Positions 12,401 to 28,549 are shown, counted from the first letter of the stretch. The stretch: DNA of 64,000 bases from Populus alba (GCF_005239225.2 NC_133300.1:730848-794847); one strand, 5' to 3'. The notes: generated by a model from the sequence alone, not told the origin. Numbers and translations: made by a program.

Positions 12401-15362
12401 GAGGAGGGATGTTAATGGCAAATTAATGGCAGAAAGCTGGCAGAAAATCAACATGTGAATGGCAGAAATTGTGGTAGATTCTTGGCAGAAATTCTGCGTG
12501 AAAACGAGAAAGATTTTCCTCCATTTTCAATTATGAATAGTGAGGTTTAGAGAGAGCAGGAGGCGGAGCAAACACAGAACATATTTCGTACAAAGAAAGC
12601 TGCCTTAGAGATAAATGGAGCTTCCATAATTTCTACCATTAACATGCTGATTTTCTGCCAGATTTCTGCCATTAACACACCTCACCAAGAGAAAGAAATG
12701 CATGATGATGTTGATAAAAAAGGATTAAAAGTATGCCAAACATAATTGATGCCTTTGCATGAATATCTGCATGAATGTACCTTGTTACTGAAATGCATCC
12801 CATCAGCCTTTCCAGATCTAGATGCTGAAGAAGCTCCACCAGAAGGTTGAGGTGGACAGGTGCGAATAGTCTTCACACTGGAAAAAGGAATGGTCAACAA
12901 TATGAAATGTCTAATACTATATCTGGCATGGTTTATGTAAAGGCTAAACGATCCAATGAAAAATCATTTTGAACAGAAATATCTTGCCTCCCGACAGCAG
13001 AAAAGATCTTCATGAGGTTTTGGTGGCAATGATCCTCAGGTAAATTTTCAGCAACAACTATACGAGACTAGAGATCAAGGAAAGTGTTAGAAACAAAACC
13101 AGAATTTTGTTTCTCTCTCTAAACTATCAATACACATGAAGCAAAGGAAAAAATACAAAATTTCATGCTTTCTGCCATAGACAGAAAGAACTTAACATAA
13201 TTTCCAACACTAATAATGCAAGACAAAAAAAAAAGGTTGTGGGCAAAAGAAAACATACTTGCAACTCCTCAACATCTGACTCAGTTAAGGGATGCTGGCG
13301 TCTTACTTTCTTTCCATCTTCACTAACTACCTGTATGATGTAACGTCCAAAAATAAAAAACTACACTGCAGTCAACAAAAACAATTGAAAGAAGTTGCAC
13401 AAACATTATGGGTGATCAAAAGCAATCTTACAAGCTTTGTTGAGTTCCGCAGAATGGTAGCAAGCTGAGAATTATTGTTTACGACAGCTTTAACCTTCTT
13501 AAAGGAAGCAACAACAGATATTGGCACTGTATTAAAGCAAAAAAGGGCTTAGAAGGGGTAGAATATAGTTCACATAAATAATAATATTTCACATAGCTTA
13601 TTGTGAAATAATGGTTGGGTAAACAATCTTTGCACAATCACAAGACTCTAAAGGTGATAACTTGTTAATTTTTTTTTATCATGAGATTTCTTTAGAAAAC
13701 TACTGGATTGGAAATTCATTGGCAAACTGCATGGATATAGTTCACATAAAACCTCAAGAAAAGCGACATTTTGTTATTTCTTGATTCAAAGGTCAATAAA
13801 TAGCTAATTTATGGCTTATCAAGGGACATTTTCTACAAGAGTATGTACTACCCAAATCATTATCAAGAGATCAAAATGCAAAGAAAGTAGCTGGTTATCA
13901 GGGATTGTTTATCCAATTGTTATCCTAGCTACATTTTCAAAAGAGTATGTACTCTCCTAATCATCATCAAGAGATCAAAAAGAAAAGGAAAGTAGTACTA
14001 TGCTGAACTTTTAAAAAAAAAAAAATCAGTGAGGAAGATAATGATAAAATACCAAATAGAAGAACAAACTGACAGAAGTTAAAAAACTTTACCATATCCT
14101 TCAGGATCCTTGGTGATAAACCTCATAAGATGATCAGTAGTGGCCAAGTTCAAATCACTGAAATAATACTCCACCTGCAAACAGTTAAGAGCAAATGCCA
14201 AAAAACATGGCAGTTGATTTCATGATCCAACATGGAACCAAAGGTATCTTAAATCATGTTTCACTTAAATTCACCCTATTGTCATTCTACTAACTCTCTC
14301 ATTATTCCCTTGTACTAAATTTAACAAGCTCTCCACACCAATGCATCTATTAGTCACTATCAAACAAACCCAATTCATCAACAATCCCAACTGGATTATT
14401 CAATGCCTTTTTATGTGCTTTTTGATAGTTTTGACGCCTTTTCCAGAATCCAGATCAAAAGCAATTTCAAATGCAGTCTGAATGCATTCTCAAGCCAGAG
14501 ACTCCACTATATCAGAAATGCAGGTTTGCGACAATCCTGTTCTTCCATTCCTCTAGTGTATCGCAATCACCACTATAGGCACAGTATTCAAAGACTTCTA
14601 CCAAATCCATTATCATTAGCAGTATATCTTAAGTTCCCCATTATTTCTAATAACCATCAAGATTAACTTGAATTTCCTTTAACACATGCTCTAAGCTCAC
14701 TCAACTTAATTACATCACTGATAATTTGTCACTGTTCGCTAATCTACTAAACCTTAAATTCGATGAAAGAAAAACAAATAGATACAAATTCAACTAACCT
14801 GATTCAACAGCTTATTCATAGCTTCATCACTCTTAGCCGCATGATCCGAAGAAGCTGGTGCATCCTTGTTCACAACCACTTCAACCTCTTCCTCAAATTG
14901 CTGCGGCAACCTTTTAGAATTATGCAGCTGATTATGCTTTCGAACCGGGACATACTGCTGTTGATGCTGATTGTGATGATTATGGTGGTGGTGATGGTTG
15001 TTATGGTGGTGGTGGTTCGGAACGGGGATGACGTGAGGCAAGGGAACAGGGCCATGAATCGGAACGTGAAACGGAGACGGAGGGAACATATGCATCATGC
15101 CCGCGGGAGGAGGAGGGGGGGGAGGGATCACGGACAATCGCGGAGGAGGTTGAGGTTGGGGGCGCGTGGGGACAAAGGCGGGAGCTTGTGCGTTGAGTTT
15201 ACTAAAGGAAACATTACGAGAAAGCGAAGGATCAGACGAAGGAGATTGATCTGGGGTTTCAGGCACAGATTCTACTGACGAAGGAGATTGATCTGGGGTT
15301 TCAGGCACAGATTCTACAACAGCCACTAACTCTTCTTCTTCTTCTTGATTTTGTTGTGCCAT
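9447..15362 (-). CDS. LARP6: La-related protein 6 (LARP6B/C type) with PAM2 motif
   Basis: LARP6 proteins bind RNA through a La motif plus an adjacent RRM-like fold. Plant 6B/6C types also bind poly(A)-binding protein through a PAM2 motif (family knowledge). Ten minus-strand exons join in frame: 15362-14799, 14174-14093, 13526-13432, 13330-13259, 13067-12988, 12877-12781, 11337-11290, 11197-11129, 10373-10239 and 9695-9447, giving 496 aa. Visible parts: a 14-residue tandem repeat (residues 17-43); PAM2 (SKLNAQAPAFVP, about 54-65); a proline-rich stretch and a His/Asn tract; the La motif (about 178-262, with VEYYFSDLNLATTDHLMRF); an RRM-like region (about 272-370); an acidic linker; an RG-rich box (NRGRGKGRGRG); and a SUZ-C-like end (GPRMPDGTRGFAMGRGK). 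The intron after exon 5 starts with GC rather than GT. Intron 6 carries retroelement debris. No coding lesions were seen. Confidence 0.93.
11870..12700. mobile_element. Copia-type LTR retroelement debris in LARP6 intron 6
   Basis: Inside the 1.4 kb intron between LARP6 exons 6 and 7. About 11962-12030 resembles the end of a plant Copia LTR (TGTTAAAGAATATAAATC, AACTTCACCTGGGTTGAGA). It is followed by a primer-binding-site-like TGGTATTAGAGC, which differs by one base from the initiator-Met site TGGTATCAGAGC. A 40-bp inverted repeat with three mismatches follows (12423-12462 and 12636-12675), separated by 173 bp. There is no coding capacity. Boundaries are approximate. Confidence 0.5.
12423..12675. 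repeat. 40-bp inverted repeat within LARP6 intron 6
   Basis: The left arm (12423-12462) starts TTAATGGCAGAAAGCTGG. The right arm (12636-12675) is its reverse complement with three mismatches. In the pre-mRNA this could form a long hairpin. It may be the end of a transposon or a small non-autonomous element. Confidence 0.75.
15231..15316 (-). repeat. 42-bp in-frame tandem duplication in LARP6 exon 1
   Basis: Two near-identical 42-bp copies lie side by side, adding a second ESVPETPDQSPSS block to the protein N-terminus. The length is a multiple of three, so the frame is kept. The near identity points to a recent slippage or unequal-exchange event. Confidence 0.9.
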
Positions 15363-15389
15363 TAAAAGTTCGATTTTTTGATACTGTTT

Positions 15390-15444
15390 TAGGGTTTTTT
15401 TTCCTTCAGTTTTTTATTTTTAGGGATTCGATGATCTAGGGTTT
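15390..15444 (-). promoter_or_regulatory. Two telo-box motifs in the LARP6 5' region
   Basis: AAACCCTA occurs on the minus strand at plus positions 15390-15397 and 15437-15444, within 85 bases upstream of the LARP6 ATG. Telo-boxes are frequent near the transcription start of plant genes for translation and growth (established knowledge). A role here is inferred. Confidence 0.5.
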
Positions 15445-15509
15445 TTAATTTTATTTTCTGGGGGGAGGGGTCCTGGAGAGAGGGAAGACAATGGAGAGGA
15501 TTTCTCGGT

Positions 15510-15965
15510 TTCAGTGCTTCATCGTCTTCCGTATTTATACTTCCGAGGAACTCACTTCTCGTAGAGACAACTTCAATTTAGTCCCTACTGTATGACTTTG
15601 TTATCAATTTAGTCTTAATCCTTTGATTTTATCAATGTTGCCATAAACGTGTTCAGCGACATCAAACAAAGACACCCTTCCAAGTCCCATCTATTTTTCA
15701 TCAATAACAAGTAGAAGTTCAGTGACAAATAGAAATTCACGTGATTCAATTCAGTGCTTCATCGTGTTTTGTATTTATACTATCTGAAACTCTCTTTTTT
15801 TTTTAGGAAAAACTTCAATTTAGTTTCTAATTTATTACTTTTTTTATCAATTTAGTCTTGTTCTTTTGATTTTGAATGTGATTGATAACATCAAATAAGA
15901 ATATCCTTCCGATTTGATTTGAACCTGGTTTTTATTGGTAACAATTAGAAGTTGTTGTACATTTT
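15510..15965. repeat. 240-bp tandem duplication covering the LARP6 core promoter
   Basis: Unit 1 starts at 15510 and unit 2 at 15750, both with TTCAGTGCTTCATCGT. They share the TATA motif, the block ACTTCAATTTAGT, the phrase ATCAATTTAGTCTT, and end near CAAGTAGAAGTT / CAATTAGAAGTT. The copies have diverged by substitutions and small indels, so the duplication is not recent. Confidence 0.8.
15531..15539 (-). promoter_or_regulatory. Probable LARP6 TATA box
   Basis: TATAAATAC on the minus strand about 170 bases upstream of the start codon, which suits a short leader. The same motif recurs exactly 240 bases farther upstream (15771-15779) inside a direct duplication. Confidence 0.55.
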
Positions 15966-18900
15966 ATACATGATTGTCAAGGTATTTTATCTAGATATCA
16001 AATTAAACTTTAATTTGTTCTTAATGTTAAATAGATAAGGCTTTATTTTTTATACAAACTAGAATTGAATAGGTAGAAAAAACATATTATGTTTCGATGT
16101 TAAAATTATATTTAAGATCTTGAATAGCTAATTGTTATGGATAAGATATTCAAACTAGAAAACATAAATAAATGAGTCTCTATTTGATCATTCAATATTA
16201 AAAATATATGAATAATAATGTATAATTTTATTAAAAAAATATATTTAATCCCTTACAAGCTAATGAATAAAAACAAATGGAAGGTCTTTGCATTGAAAAG
16301 GGTTGGTGATTGATTGGTGCTTATTTGACATCTTGAATTGAAACATCAAGGAGTGTTAAATTGGATGGAATCTCTTAATTTAGATTTATAAAAGGTGAAA
16401 TTTTAAAAAATATATTGAGACTCAAAGTGATAGCAAGGCAATACATTAAGGACTAAACTTAAGTTTTCCCAAAAGTTATCCAACATATATGGACCCCATT
16501 GTCTTTTCAATCTTCATCTGTAGGTTTATCCTTGTGTAGGCTTATTCATAATTATTATATATAAAGTTAAAACTAATCATGTATTTTAGTGTGGACTATA
16601 ATCAAGGTAAAATGAAGATTTTGCCCTTCAATAACTAAAATGATTGAACACAAATTTAAGGTTAAAATAATTTTTTCACACTTTATTGGATAGTGCAATT
16701 ATGCCCATGCTCTTGAAAAAAAAAAAAAAACCAAAACGAGGAGCTTTTGTGATTTCTTATATTTTTTTATAATATAATTACCGATCAATCCTTGGGGTCG
16801 AAGTTTTTTTTTACCTAACATCAAAGGTTATTTTTAATTTTTTGACTTAATTTTGTTTTTTGCAATTGATAAATAAATAAAAAAAGTGATTGAAGCGGAA
16901 GGCAACCGCTCTCTTTGGGCCATGCATACGTGGCACCTCCAGTGATTATTGGTCGTCTTCATGGGTGGTATCCAAAATATCGCACCATCCTTTACATGAC
17001 GGGTTGATATGTGTCAGACTTTGTAGCATGATAGAGCTCTGACAATAATTTTTCTTTTTTCCTTTTCTTTTCTCTCTCCTCCATTTCAAAAGATGTGTTG
17101 GCCTTAAAAAATTGCAGAATGATCATCAATTTTTTAATTGTATTGAATTTGATTTTTGTTTTTCAATTTTATCTTTTAGCATTTGATTTGTTTGTGTTTT
17201 TTTTTTTTATCAAATTTAATATTCATTCTTTTAATTTCTATTTATTTTTTCTTTTAATCTTTTTTCTTATTGGATTTTATTTTTTATTTAATTCCTAATC
17301 ATTTGATTTTTTTTTAATTTGATTCTTATTTTTATGATTAACAAATCCTTTTATTTTGAATTCTCATCTTAATTAATTGTTTTTTTTTTCCAGTAATTTC
17401 ATCCCTCATTGTTTAATTTTATTGAATTTTCATATTATATTTTGTGCTTATTTTTTTTATCATGATTTTAAAACCTGATCCAAGAGTCAACCCCCGTCAT
17501 GTCTCGAGTCACGAGTTGGGTCGAATCACCAAGGTTGCTAGGGCAATTAGATATTTTTATTGTACAGGAAGTAAAAATGATATTATTTTGATAAAAAAAT
17601 AATATAAAAAATATTTAATGTATTTTGACATGATTTTCTCCTAACTAATCACTTAAATTTTTTATTTGGCTAAAAAGTAAAAATAATATTATTTTGATAA
17701 AAAATAATGGAGAAAAAATTCTTTCTTTGATTGGTTTTTCTTTGTTATATATATATATATATATTAATCATTCTCTTAATTGGTTTTTTTTTTTATATCA
17801 TTTTCTTGGTTTTTTTTCTTTCAATTTTGTTCCTCAATATTTTTTTTTATTTTTTTTTCAAACTTAGTCTTTAGTTTTTTAATTGCTCTTTTTTCAAGTC
17901 CTTTTTTTTAAATTTTTTTTTCCTTTAGAATTTGCCTCTCAACATTTTATTTATTTTTTAATCTCATTTTGGCTCTCATTCTTTTAATTATTATTTTTTA
18001 TCCCTTTTATTTTCTTTTATTTTTTGATTAAATCCCTTATTATTTTATTCCATTAGTTTTTATATGAGATTTAATTCTAATTATTTTAATTATTATTTGT
18101 TATTTGTTTCTTTTTTTTATTTTTTTTCAAAATTAGTAATTTTTTCAAGATTTGTTTATAGTCGTTTGAATAGTCATCTCGTCTTATGACCGAGTTATTG
18201 ATTTAGAAGATTAACTCAATTTAATTCTGTTTGTTTTTATTTTTTTTTTATCTTGTCATTAAACTATTAGACCTTGAGTTTTTTATTTTTTTTTATTTTA
18301 TTTTTCAAGGTTATCCTAGATCATGGGTCAATCAAATGAACCCAAATTTATTCAAATTATTACTGTTTAAATATTTTTTATGTTAAAAAAAAATTAATCC
18401 ATCAACAATGTAGTACGGGGAAAAAAATCTAGTGATGGAACTAAACCCGATATAATTAATGTCTGCTGATATTGATTAATCTATTCATAAGATATAATAT
18501 GGGAAGCAGACACACTTTTGTTCTCGAGTCAAGCCAAGATAATATCCATTCATTGTTGTTCTTGTGGTGGAGGAGATGGTGAAGTGGCCATTGTGTTTGT
18601 TTTGTGTGCCAAGCCCTGAAATGGTTGGTGGGTGTCTGAACATTGTATGAAGCCTAATTTTATACCAGTTAATCATGACCATGATCATCATCATTCCTTT
18701 GTTGATAAAGATAATTAATGGCGGGCTGGTTCATGGATTGTGGGGTCTCTACTGATTGTGATATCTTTTGAGGGATGGAAAGGAACTATTCAATTATTCA
18801 ACTAATCGAGGATAGATCATTATTATCCCATATCAATGTTATCCTGATAGAATTGACACTGTTGAGTTGGGATCCAATGCGTGTGCCTCCTCTGTTCTCT

Positions 18901-19247
18901 CCCAATTCCATAAAATCCCTCAAGAAAAGCAGCTACAGCATGGCAAGCAAGAATTTCTTATCCAAGTTGAGCATCTAATTAGTCAAACATGGAGGAAGAA
19001 AGGTAGTTGTAGCAAAAACAGTGTCACATATTGTTCATTACTCAGAAGGCTTAGCCTAATAAGGGTTCTCTGGGTGTACAATTTAAAAAGCCAGCGATCA
19101 AGACAGCTTTTGATGGATATGAATGCTTTTATCCATCAACTATAAGCTCATCAGATCTGCCAGTTTTCCAGTTATTCTCTCTGTCTATGATCATATTCAG
19201 CTAAAGGAAAGACCACTGCTCAGTTTCCAGCACATAAGCACGGCTCT
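15966..19247. other. Long AT-rich intergenic region between LARP6 and ITPK4
   Basis: No gene recognised. About 17050-18400 is markedly T-rich on the plus strand, with degenerate blocks and phrases such as GTCATGTCTCGAGTCACG at about 17500, typical of old decayed plant repeats. The right end (about 18700-19247) is more complex sequence and should include the ITPK4 3' UTR (minus strand). A perfect 10-bp-arm hairpin (TTGATGGATA ... TATCCATCAA) lies at 19110-19139. Confidence 0.5.
19110..19139. repeat. Hairpin downstream of ITPK4
   Basis: Perfect 10-bp inverted repeat with a 10-base loop, about 110 bases past the ITPK4 stop codon. It may lie in the 3' UTR. No function can be assigned. Confidence 0.6.
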
Positions 19248-23104
<3,857 letters not shown>

Positions 23105-24951
23105 TTTGGGTTTTCCTGGTCACTCTGCAAATGAGTGAGAGTGAGGGGAGAAATGTAAAGAGAGAAAACAAGGTGAAGAAAGGAAAGGAGGAGCTATGCT
23201 CTCCCTGTTTTTAGTAGTAAAGAAGAGCAGAGAAGGAGATGCCTTGAAAAGGAGGGTCCTTTTGCATCGAAATGCGTGTAAGGTTTTCGGTGTCTTTCAC
23301 ACTTGTCCTCGGCCAGGTTACTTGTGTCCTGTTTTTTATTGCTTTGATTATGGGATCATCGTTTGAGGTTTTCTTCAAAAGAAAATTGTAAGCTTTTACT
23401 GGAGGGATAAAATGTAAATAATGAAAGCTTTAAGGATCAAATTGGATTTTTACTCAAAATCTTAGAACCAAATTAAGCTTTTCTCAGTATTCATGAGGGA
23501 AATAAAATTTTAAAACTGAAATGTAAGCACTTAAAACAATAAGGATAAAAAACATGGAAGTACAACTTTAGAGATTAAATTGGATTTATGTGAAAAGTTC
23601 AAGGACCAAATTAAAGTTTATCAACATCAAGTACTAGGCATGAGGGGAATGAAGTTTTAGGATTGAAATGTAATCTCCTAAAACCATAGGGTCAAAAAAT
23701 ATAAGGATAAAGAATTTTAATGGCCAAATTGAACTTTTGTGAAAACTTCAAGGACCAAATGAACAATTCTCAACATTCAGGGATTGATAAGTGATAATAA
23801 TAAAGTTCTAGGATTAAAATATATGTACTTAAAACTATAAGAATAAAATTGTAAAATTCAGAAGAAGTAAGATCAAATTAAACTTTTTTAGAAACTTCAT
23901 AAATGAGATTAAAATTATATATTGTCAATGACATTTTTATATAATGTTTTTTGGAATTCTGTATAACTCTCCAATGAATTTATCGTCGGTGATTTTTTCA
24001 ATAATATATTTTTATTTTTTTAAATTAAATAAACAAACTAGGAAAGAAATCCAAATAGATAAAACTAAAATAAAAAAAACCAAATATATATTGTAAAACT
24101 TTTATTGTCTATAAATATGCATTAACAAATAAAGCCATAAACAACTTGATTTTCTATCAATTTAATACTTAATATTTCCATAAATATAGCTATAAACCAA
24201 TTGATTTTTTTAAATATCAATTCAATTCCTAATATTTCCATAATTTCTCAATTGAATCTGTTTATCCATTAGTAAATTTACCATCATCTTCTTTTTTTTA
24301 AAAAAAAAAATGGTGCCATTTTGTTGCATAAAATATGCACGCTATATGAAATTATTAATGTATTAGTCCATCGGCCTGCGCGACACCATGAGTTGAACAA
24401 ATTTTTTAAAATATAAAAGAATATTAATAGCATGAAGAATTTTTTAATTGTTTTATTTAACTTGACTTAATTGGATTAATTTTGAAATATCACAACCTAA
24501 TTATATATCTAACTCAAGTTTCGAACTAAATTAAGCAGGAGTTAGCCCAAATTAAAATTGATTTTATAAATCTAAATGCAATCTTAATAATTGGTAAAAA
24601 CATGACTGAACTTTTAATAAAAGTTTAAAATAATAATTTTTTAACAAAAATTATTGAGACAATGACATATTGAATCGTTCTCAGTACCCCAACGAATCAT
24701 GTTATGGACTCCATTGAGTTCACTAATTTTTTTTATAAAATATTTTTTTAATTATATGATAAAAATATATTTTAACAAAATTGAGCACCAACCTAAAAAT
24801 AAAAACTTATTTGACATAGTGATAACCCTATAAAAAATAAAAAATAATAATAAAATAAATCATGAAATTTATTCCCCAACTAATTCAATATTGATTGATA
24901 ATATTAAGAAAAAAACTGTTAAAAAAAATTAATAAATAAAACACCAATCTA
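23105..24951. other. ITPK4 promoter side and repeat-rich intergenic DNA
   Basis: The first few hundred bases should hold the ITPK4 5' UTR and promoter. A degenerate tandem array follows at about 23400-23900, then AT-rich DNA. A fragment at 23975-23995 (ATCGTCGGTGATT) resembles CACTA subterminal repeats. No gene was seen. Confidence 0.45.
23400..23900. repeat. Degenerate tandem array, period about 145 bp
   Basis: Four diverged units share a core resembling GGACCAAATTGAACTTTT followed by a glycine-codon-free A/T segment. Cores start near 23430, 23570, 23720 and 23870. The units also share an AAGTTTTAGGATTGAAATGTA-like block. No coding potential. Confidence 0.65.
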
Positions 24952-24956
24952 ATATC

Positions 24957-25336
24957 TGATGGGGACACCGAACCAGAAACACTATTTACACACGCGTATA
25001 ATCAGACGATGGAGGATAGCCCAAACCATTGAGAAATTGGGCTTTAACTTATGTTTTTGGGTTTAATTTATATGGACTTTCAGTTGAGTTTTATTAATTT
25101 GACTTTATTTGTTGGATATTTTATTTAATGGGCCATAAGCCTAATCGCTTATTCAAGTTAGGGTTTTAGTATAAATACCCTGCTTTTCTAAATGTTAAGG
25201 GACTTTTGATGATTAATGAAAATTTACAAGTTTTGCATATCTACAATCCCCTCTCTTCCTTTTCTTTAGCTTCTTTTTTTCTTTAAAGCTTCTTTCTTTT
25301 CTTGCTTTAATTCTTTTTATTTGTTGTCCCGCGTCA
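24957..25336 (+). repeat. 5' LTR of the Gypsy element
   Basis: 380 bp, begins TGATGGGGACACCG and ends TTGTCCCGCGTCA. It includes a probable TATA box in GTATAAATACCC near 25171-25182. Confidence 0.92.
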
Positions 25337-25340
25337 AATT

Positions 25341-25354
25341 TGGTATCAGAGCCA
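25341..25354 (+). other. Primer-binding site (initiator tRNA-Met type)
   Basis: TGGTATCAGAGCC lies five bases after the 5' LTR, complementary to the 3' end of plant initiator tRNA-Met. Confidence 0.88.
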
Positions 25355-26865
25355 GGGTTTTAATTGTTCTTACAATTAAACGGTCCATAATATTGCTAAA
25401 CCCTAGATCCGGTTTGATCTTAAAAAAAAAAAGTCACTGTTCACCGTGAAAAAAAAATTGTTCTGATTACAAAAAAAAAGTGTGGACGCCGATACTGTTC
25501 ATCGGTACTATTCAAAGTTACTGTTCATAGAAAAAAATTCATTGTTCATCGATCAACACTGTTACTGCTCGTCTTCTCCAAATCTGCATCAACGCTGAAG
25601 TCGAAATTGTCACTGCATCAACACCGGTCACACCAAGATCCACGCAGCAACAGATCTGCCATCCATCCACCAGCTCGCACCACCAGATCGACACCGCAAG
25701 AGACATCAATGGATCTCCAGCTTCGGCAGCACAACAGACCACCATCTTCAGCAGTGTTGTCCACAAACCACTGTCGTCGCCACAAATTAGAATCACAAAC
25801 CACACCAGACGCCACAAACCACCAGACGCCGCCACCCACAACACCCATCACAACCAGCATCGATTCGGGTTTACAGCAGCAAAGGCAGCGCCTCAGCCGG
25901 TGATGTCCTCCTCAGCGCCAGCGACCACCCACAGTACCATCGTTGCGCCCCGCCATTAGCAACCGACAGAGCAGTAGAATCGACCGGCGGCGACCACCAT
26001 CTGCAACAGACTACAGTGGTCCTCGCCTTCGGCAGTCACGCGTGCGTCGCCAGCAACAACACCCAAGGAGACGGAGAAGAAGGAAACAGCAGCTTGCAAG
26101 GCAAATTAATTAACCTGCCACGTCAGCGCCACATCACCTGCCACGTCATCATTCAGAGACAACATCTAGCCACATAATCGACACATCATCATGTCGAGGC
26201 ATCAATTGTGTCAGCAGCCACGTCAGCCCTCTAAATCCACATCAACATGAGCAGCCACATCATTGTCCACCACATCAGAATGAGCAGCCATGTCACCCCA
26301 ATTGCCATGTCATCTGAGGTCCATCCGCGATCGAATTCGACGATTTGAATCTTGGTTGGTAAATTACTCTATTTTTGATTTGTTGATTTTACCTTTTTGG
26401 TATTGCACTTAGTATTCAAAGTTATCATTAATATTACTTTTGTGCCAAAAAAAAAAATTCTCACCTAGCATTTTTATTGTTAATTATATTCTTCAACCTC
26501 TTTTATTAGTGATAGCTAATATCTTGTTCTATTTGATAATTATAAGTTCTTGCTTGTGACATCGTGTTTGATTAATCATTTACACTTAAAAATCTAGTAT
26601 TACTTGCTTACAATTTTATTAGTGTAATTTGTTCTTGATTAATCTCCACATTTAAAAAAAAAAAAGGATAAAAAAAAATATTAGCTTTATTTTTGTATTG
26701 TGATTTTACATGCAAGAACCATTTGTGATCTCAATTCCATTTATAAGGTAGTATTGCATGCATTTGTGTCATAATCATCTAGTGTCTAAGCTTAAGTTTA
26801 CACTTACTGTAGACTCAACCTTTAGTGATACTCTTATGATCATTTCAAGGGAACTGCAAACTTAG
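25355..26865 (+). other. Long leader of the Gypsy element with CCACGTCA-rich block
   Basis: About 25540-26330 is CA-rich, unlike the AT-rich surroundings. It contains repeated CCACGTCA, CCACATCA and CCATGTCA words (26100-26310). Frames here are artefacts of composition, with no gag similarity. The right part (26340-26865) is AT-rich untranslated sequence before the gag ATG. Confidence 0.6.
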
Positions 26866-28549
26866 GTGATCAACATGTTTAGAAGAATTGAGCCCCAAGA
26901 GAGTTTTCGAATAAGGCACTCAAAGACCAATAAATATCACAAGAATAATTATTATGGACAAGATCACTCTGAACGACACCAATATGTCCATCATTTAGGT
27001 TACTCTAAACACAATGACTTTGATGAGCGAGTCTTGAGTCCTAACAAAATAGAAGCCTCCACTTTTGACGGTCATCATGACCCTTGGATATTTGATATGT
27101 GGATTCGTGATATGGATCAATTCTTTGAGTGGCATAATTTGTCTGATAATAAGAGAGTTAGATTTGCTAAGATGAAACTCATTGATAAAGCCAAAATTTA
27201 TTGGAGAGATGTTGAGGATTGTTTAGAGATGAGAGGTAAACCTCCTATAACTGATTGGATCAAAATGAAACAAAAACTTCAGGAAAAGTACCTACCCCAG
27301 TCTTATAGGAATAAACTCTTAGACCAATGGAACAATCTAAGACAAGGGAATAAGTCTATCAATGAGTATATAACGCAATTTAATGATTACATGATTAGAT
27401 GTGCCATAAGAGAGAATGAAGCCATGACTTTGCGTAGATTTTGTAGAGGCTTAAATGATGATCTTAGAAGAGAAGTTGTATTTCAAGGTGTATCTACCCT
27501 TGACCAAGCTTATACCTTAACTAAAGACTACAAGTTGGTCACAAAAGGATCAGTGGAAAAATCATCAGGACTCTTATAGTATCCCTATTAGGTCCCAATT
27601 CAGAAGTAGTGATTCTTTGTTAGTTGCTCCACCCCACAGACCTAATCCTAGTAACTCACAACCTTACAAGAAAGATAAAGGCAAACGAGTTGTTAATGAA
27701 GTGTCTAAAGTGAGTTCTATGGTTAAGTGTACTAATTGTCTAGGTTTTGGTCATATCTCTTTACATTGTACCTCTAAACCTTTAGTCATCCAAAAATATA
27801 AAGATCTAGGTAAGGAGGAATATTGTAGTGTTGAAGTGTATGAGCCTAATCTTGAGGATTTTAGTGACCTTGATGACAAGGATGTGCAAGAAGAGGGACT
27901 TAACACAATGAGTCCACATGAGCTTGAGACTAAGGTTAAGAAAGAGTCTGATATGTCTGCTTTAATGGTGGAGGAAATTTTAGGAAACTCTTTAGTGGGA
28001 CCGCCTATAGAGATGAGTATGGTTTTAGAAGAGTTTCATGATATTAGTCCTCCTAAACTACCTGATTCCTCATCCCACATGCTTGGTGTCCAGGACATCA
28101 TAAGTTTAGAGCAACATGTTGAACTTCTTGACTTCTTACCACATGCACGTGATGAGGAAGATGAAGATAATCCTAGGTTACTTGATTGTGTCCATACCAT
28201 ATCTACACAGGTTTCAGACAATGCTTGTCTCATTCCACACCCTCAATCATTTAGTGTTTATAGTTACAAACCTGAGGAACTGATAGAACACCTTCCCATA
28301 TCTCCTCACAATAGGATGTTTAAGTCAGCTGAGTCATTACCATGTAGGGTTCATAATTTGCATATTGAGATCATGAAACAAATTCAAGCAAGTAATGAAC
28401 AATACAAATTTCGAGTTGATTTACTTAAATATAATGATGCACTTAATGTTGGAGATTATTTCACGATACAGATTAGACCTGAACGGTGTCCTTTGGAAAT
28501 CGATCATAAATTGCAAGTAAGTAGTGCTAGACCATTCAAAGTGTTGTAA
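26866..28549 (+). pseudogene. Gypsy gag with CCHC zinc knuckle, one frameshift
   Basis: The first frame (26866-27579, 237 codons) contains a retrotransposon gag domain: FDGHHDPWIFDMWIRDMDQF at about residues 67-86, then WRDVEDCLEM, LRQGNKSINEYITQFNDYMI, and LRRFCRGLNDDLRREV. The reading continues in another frame from about 27550, so a single-base shift separates the parts. The second frame (27617-28549) holds a nucleic-acid-binding knuckle, CTNCLGFGHISLHC (CX2CX4HX4C), and an acidic linker. From about residue 240 of that frame it passes directly into integrase C-terminal sequence (EIMKQIQASNEQYKFRVD, then VGDYFTIQIRPERCP). The catalytic pol domains are missing between. Confidence 0.85.

Noticed and set aside
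14763..15278. 171-codon plus-strand frame rich in Arg, Val and Met
   Set aside because: Antisense shadow of LARP6 exon 1; the Arg/Val runs mirror its His/Pro-coding triplets.
25539..25903. 80-101 codon frames on both strands
   Set aside because: CA-rich leader of the Gypsy element leaves stops rare by composition. Not conserved domains and upstream of the true gag start.
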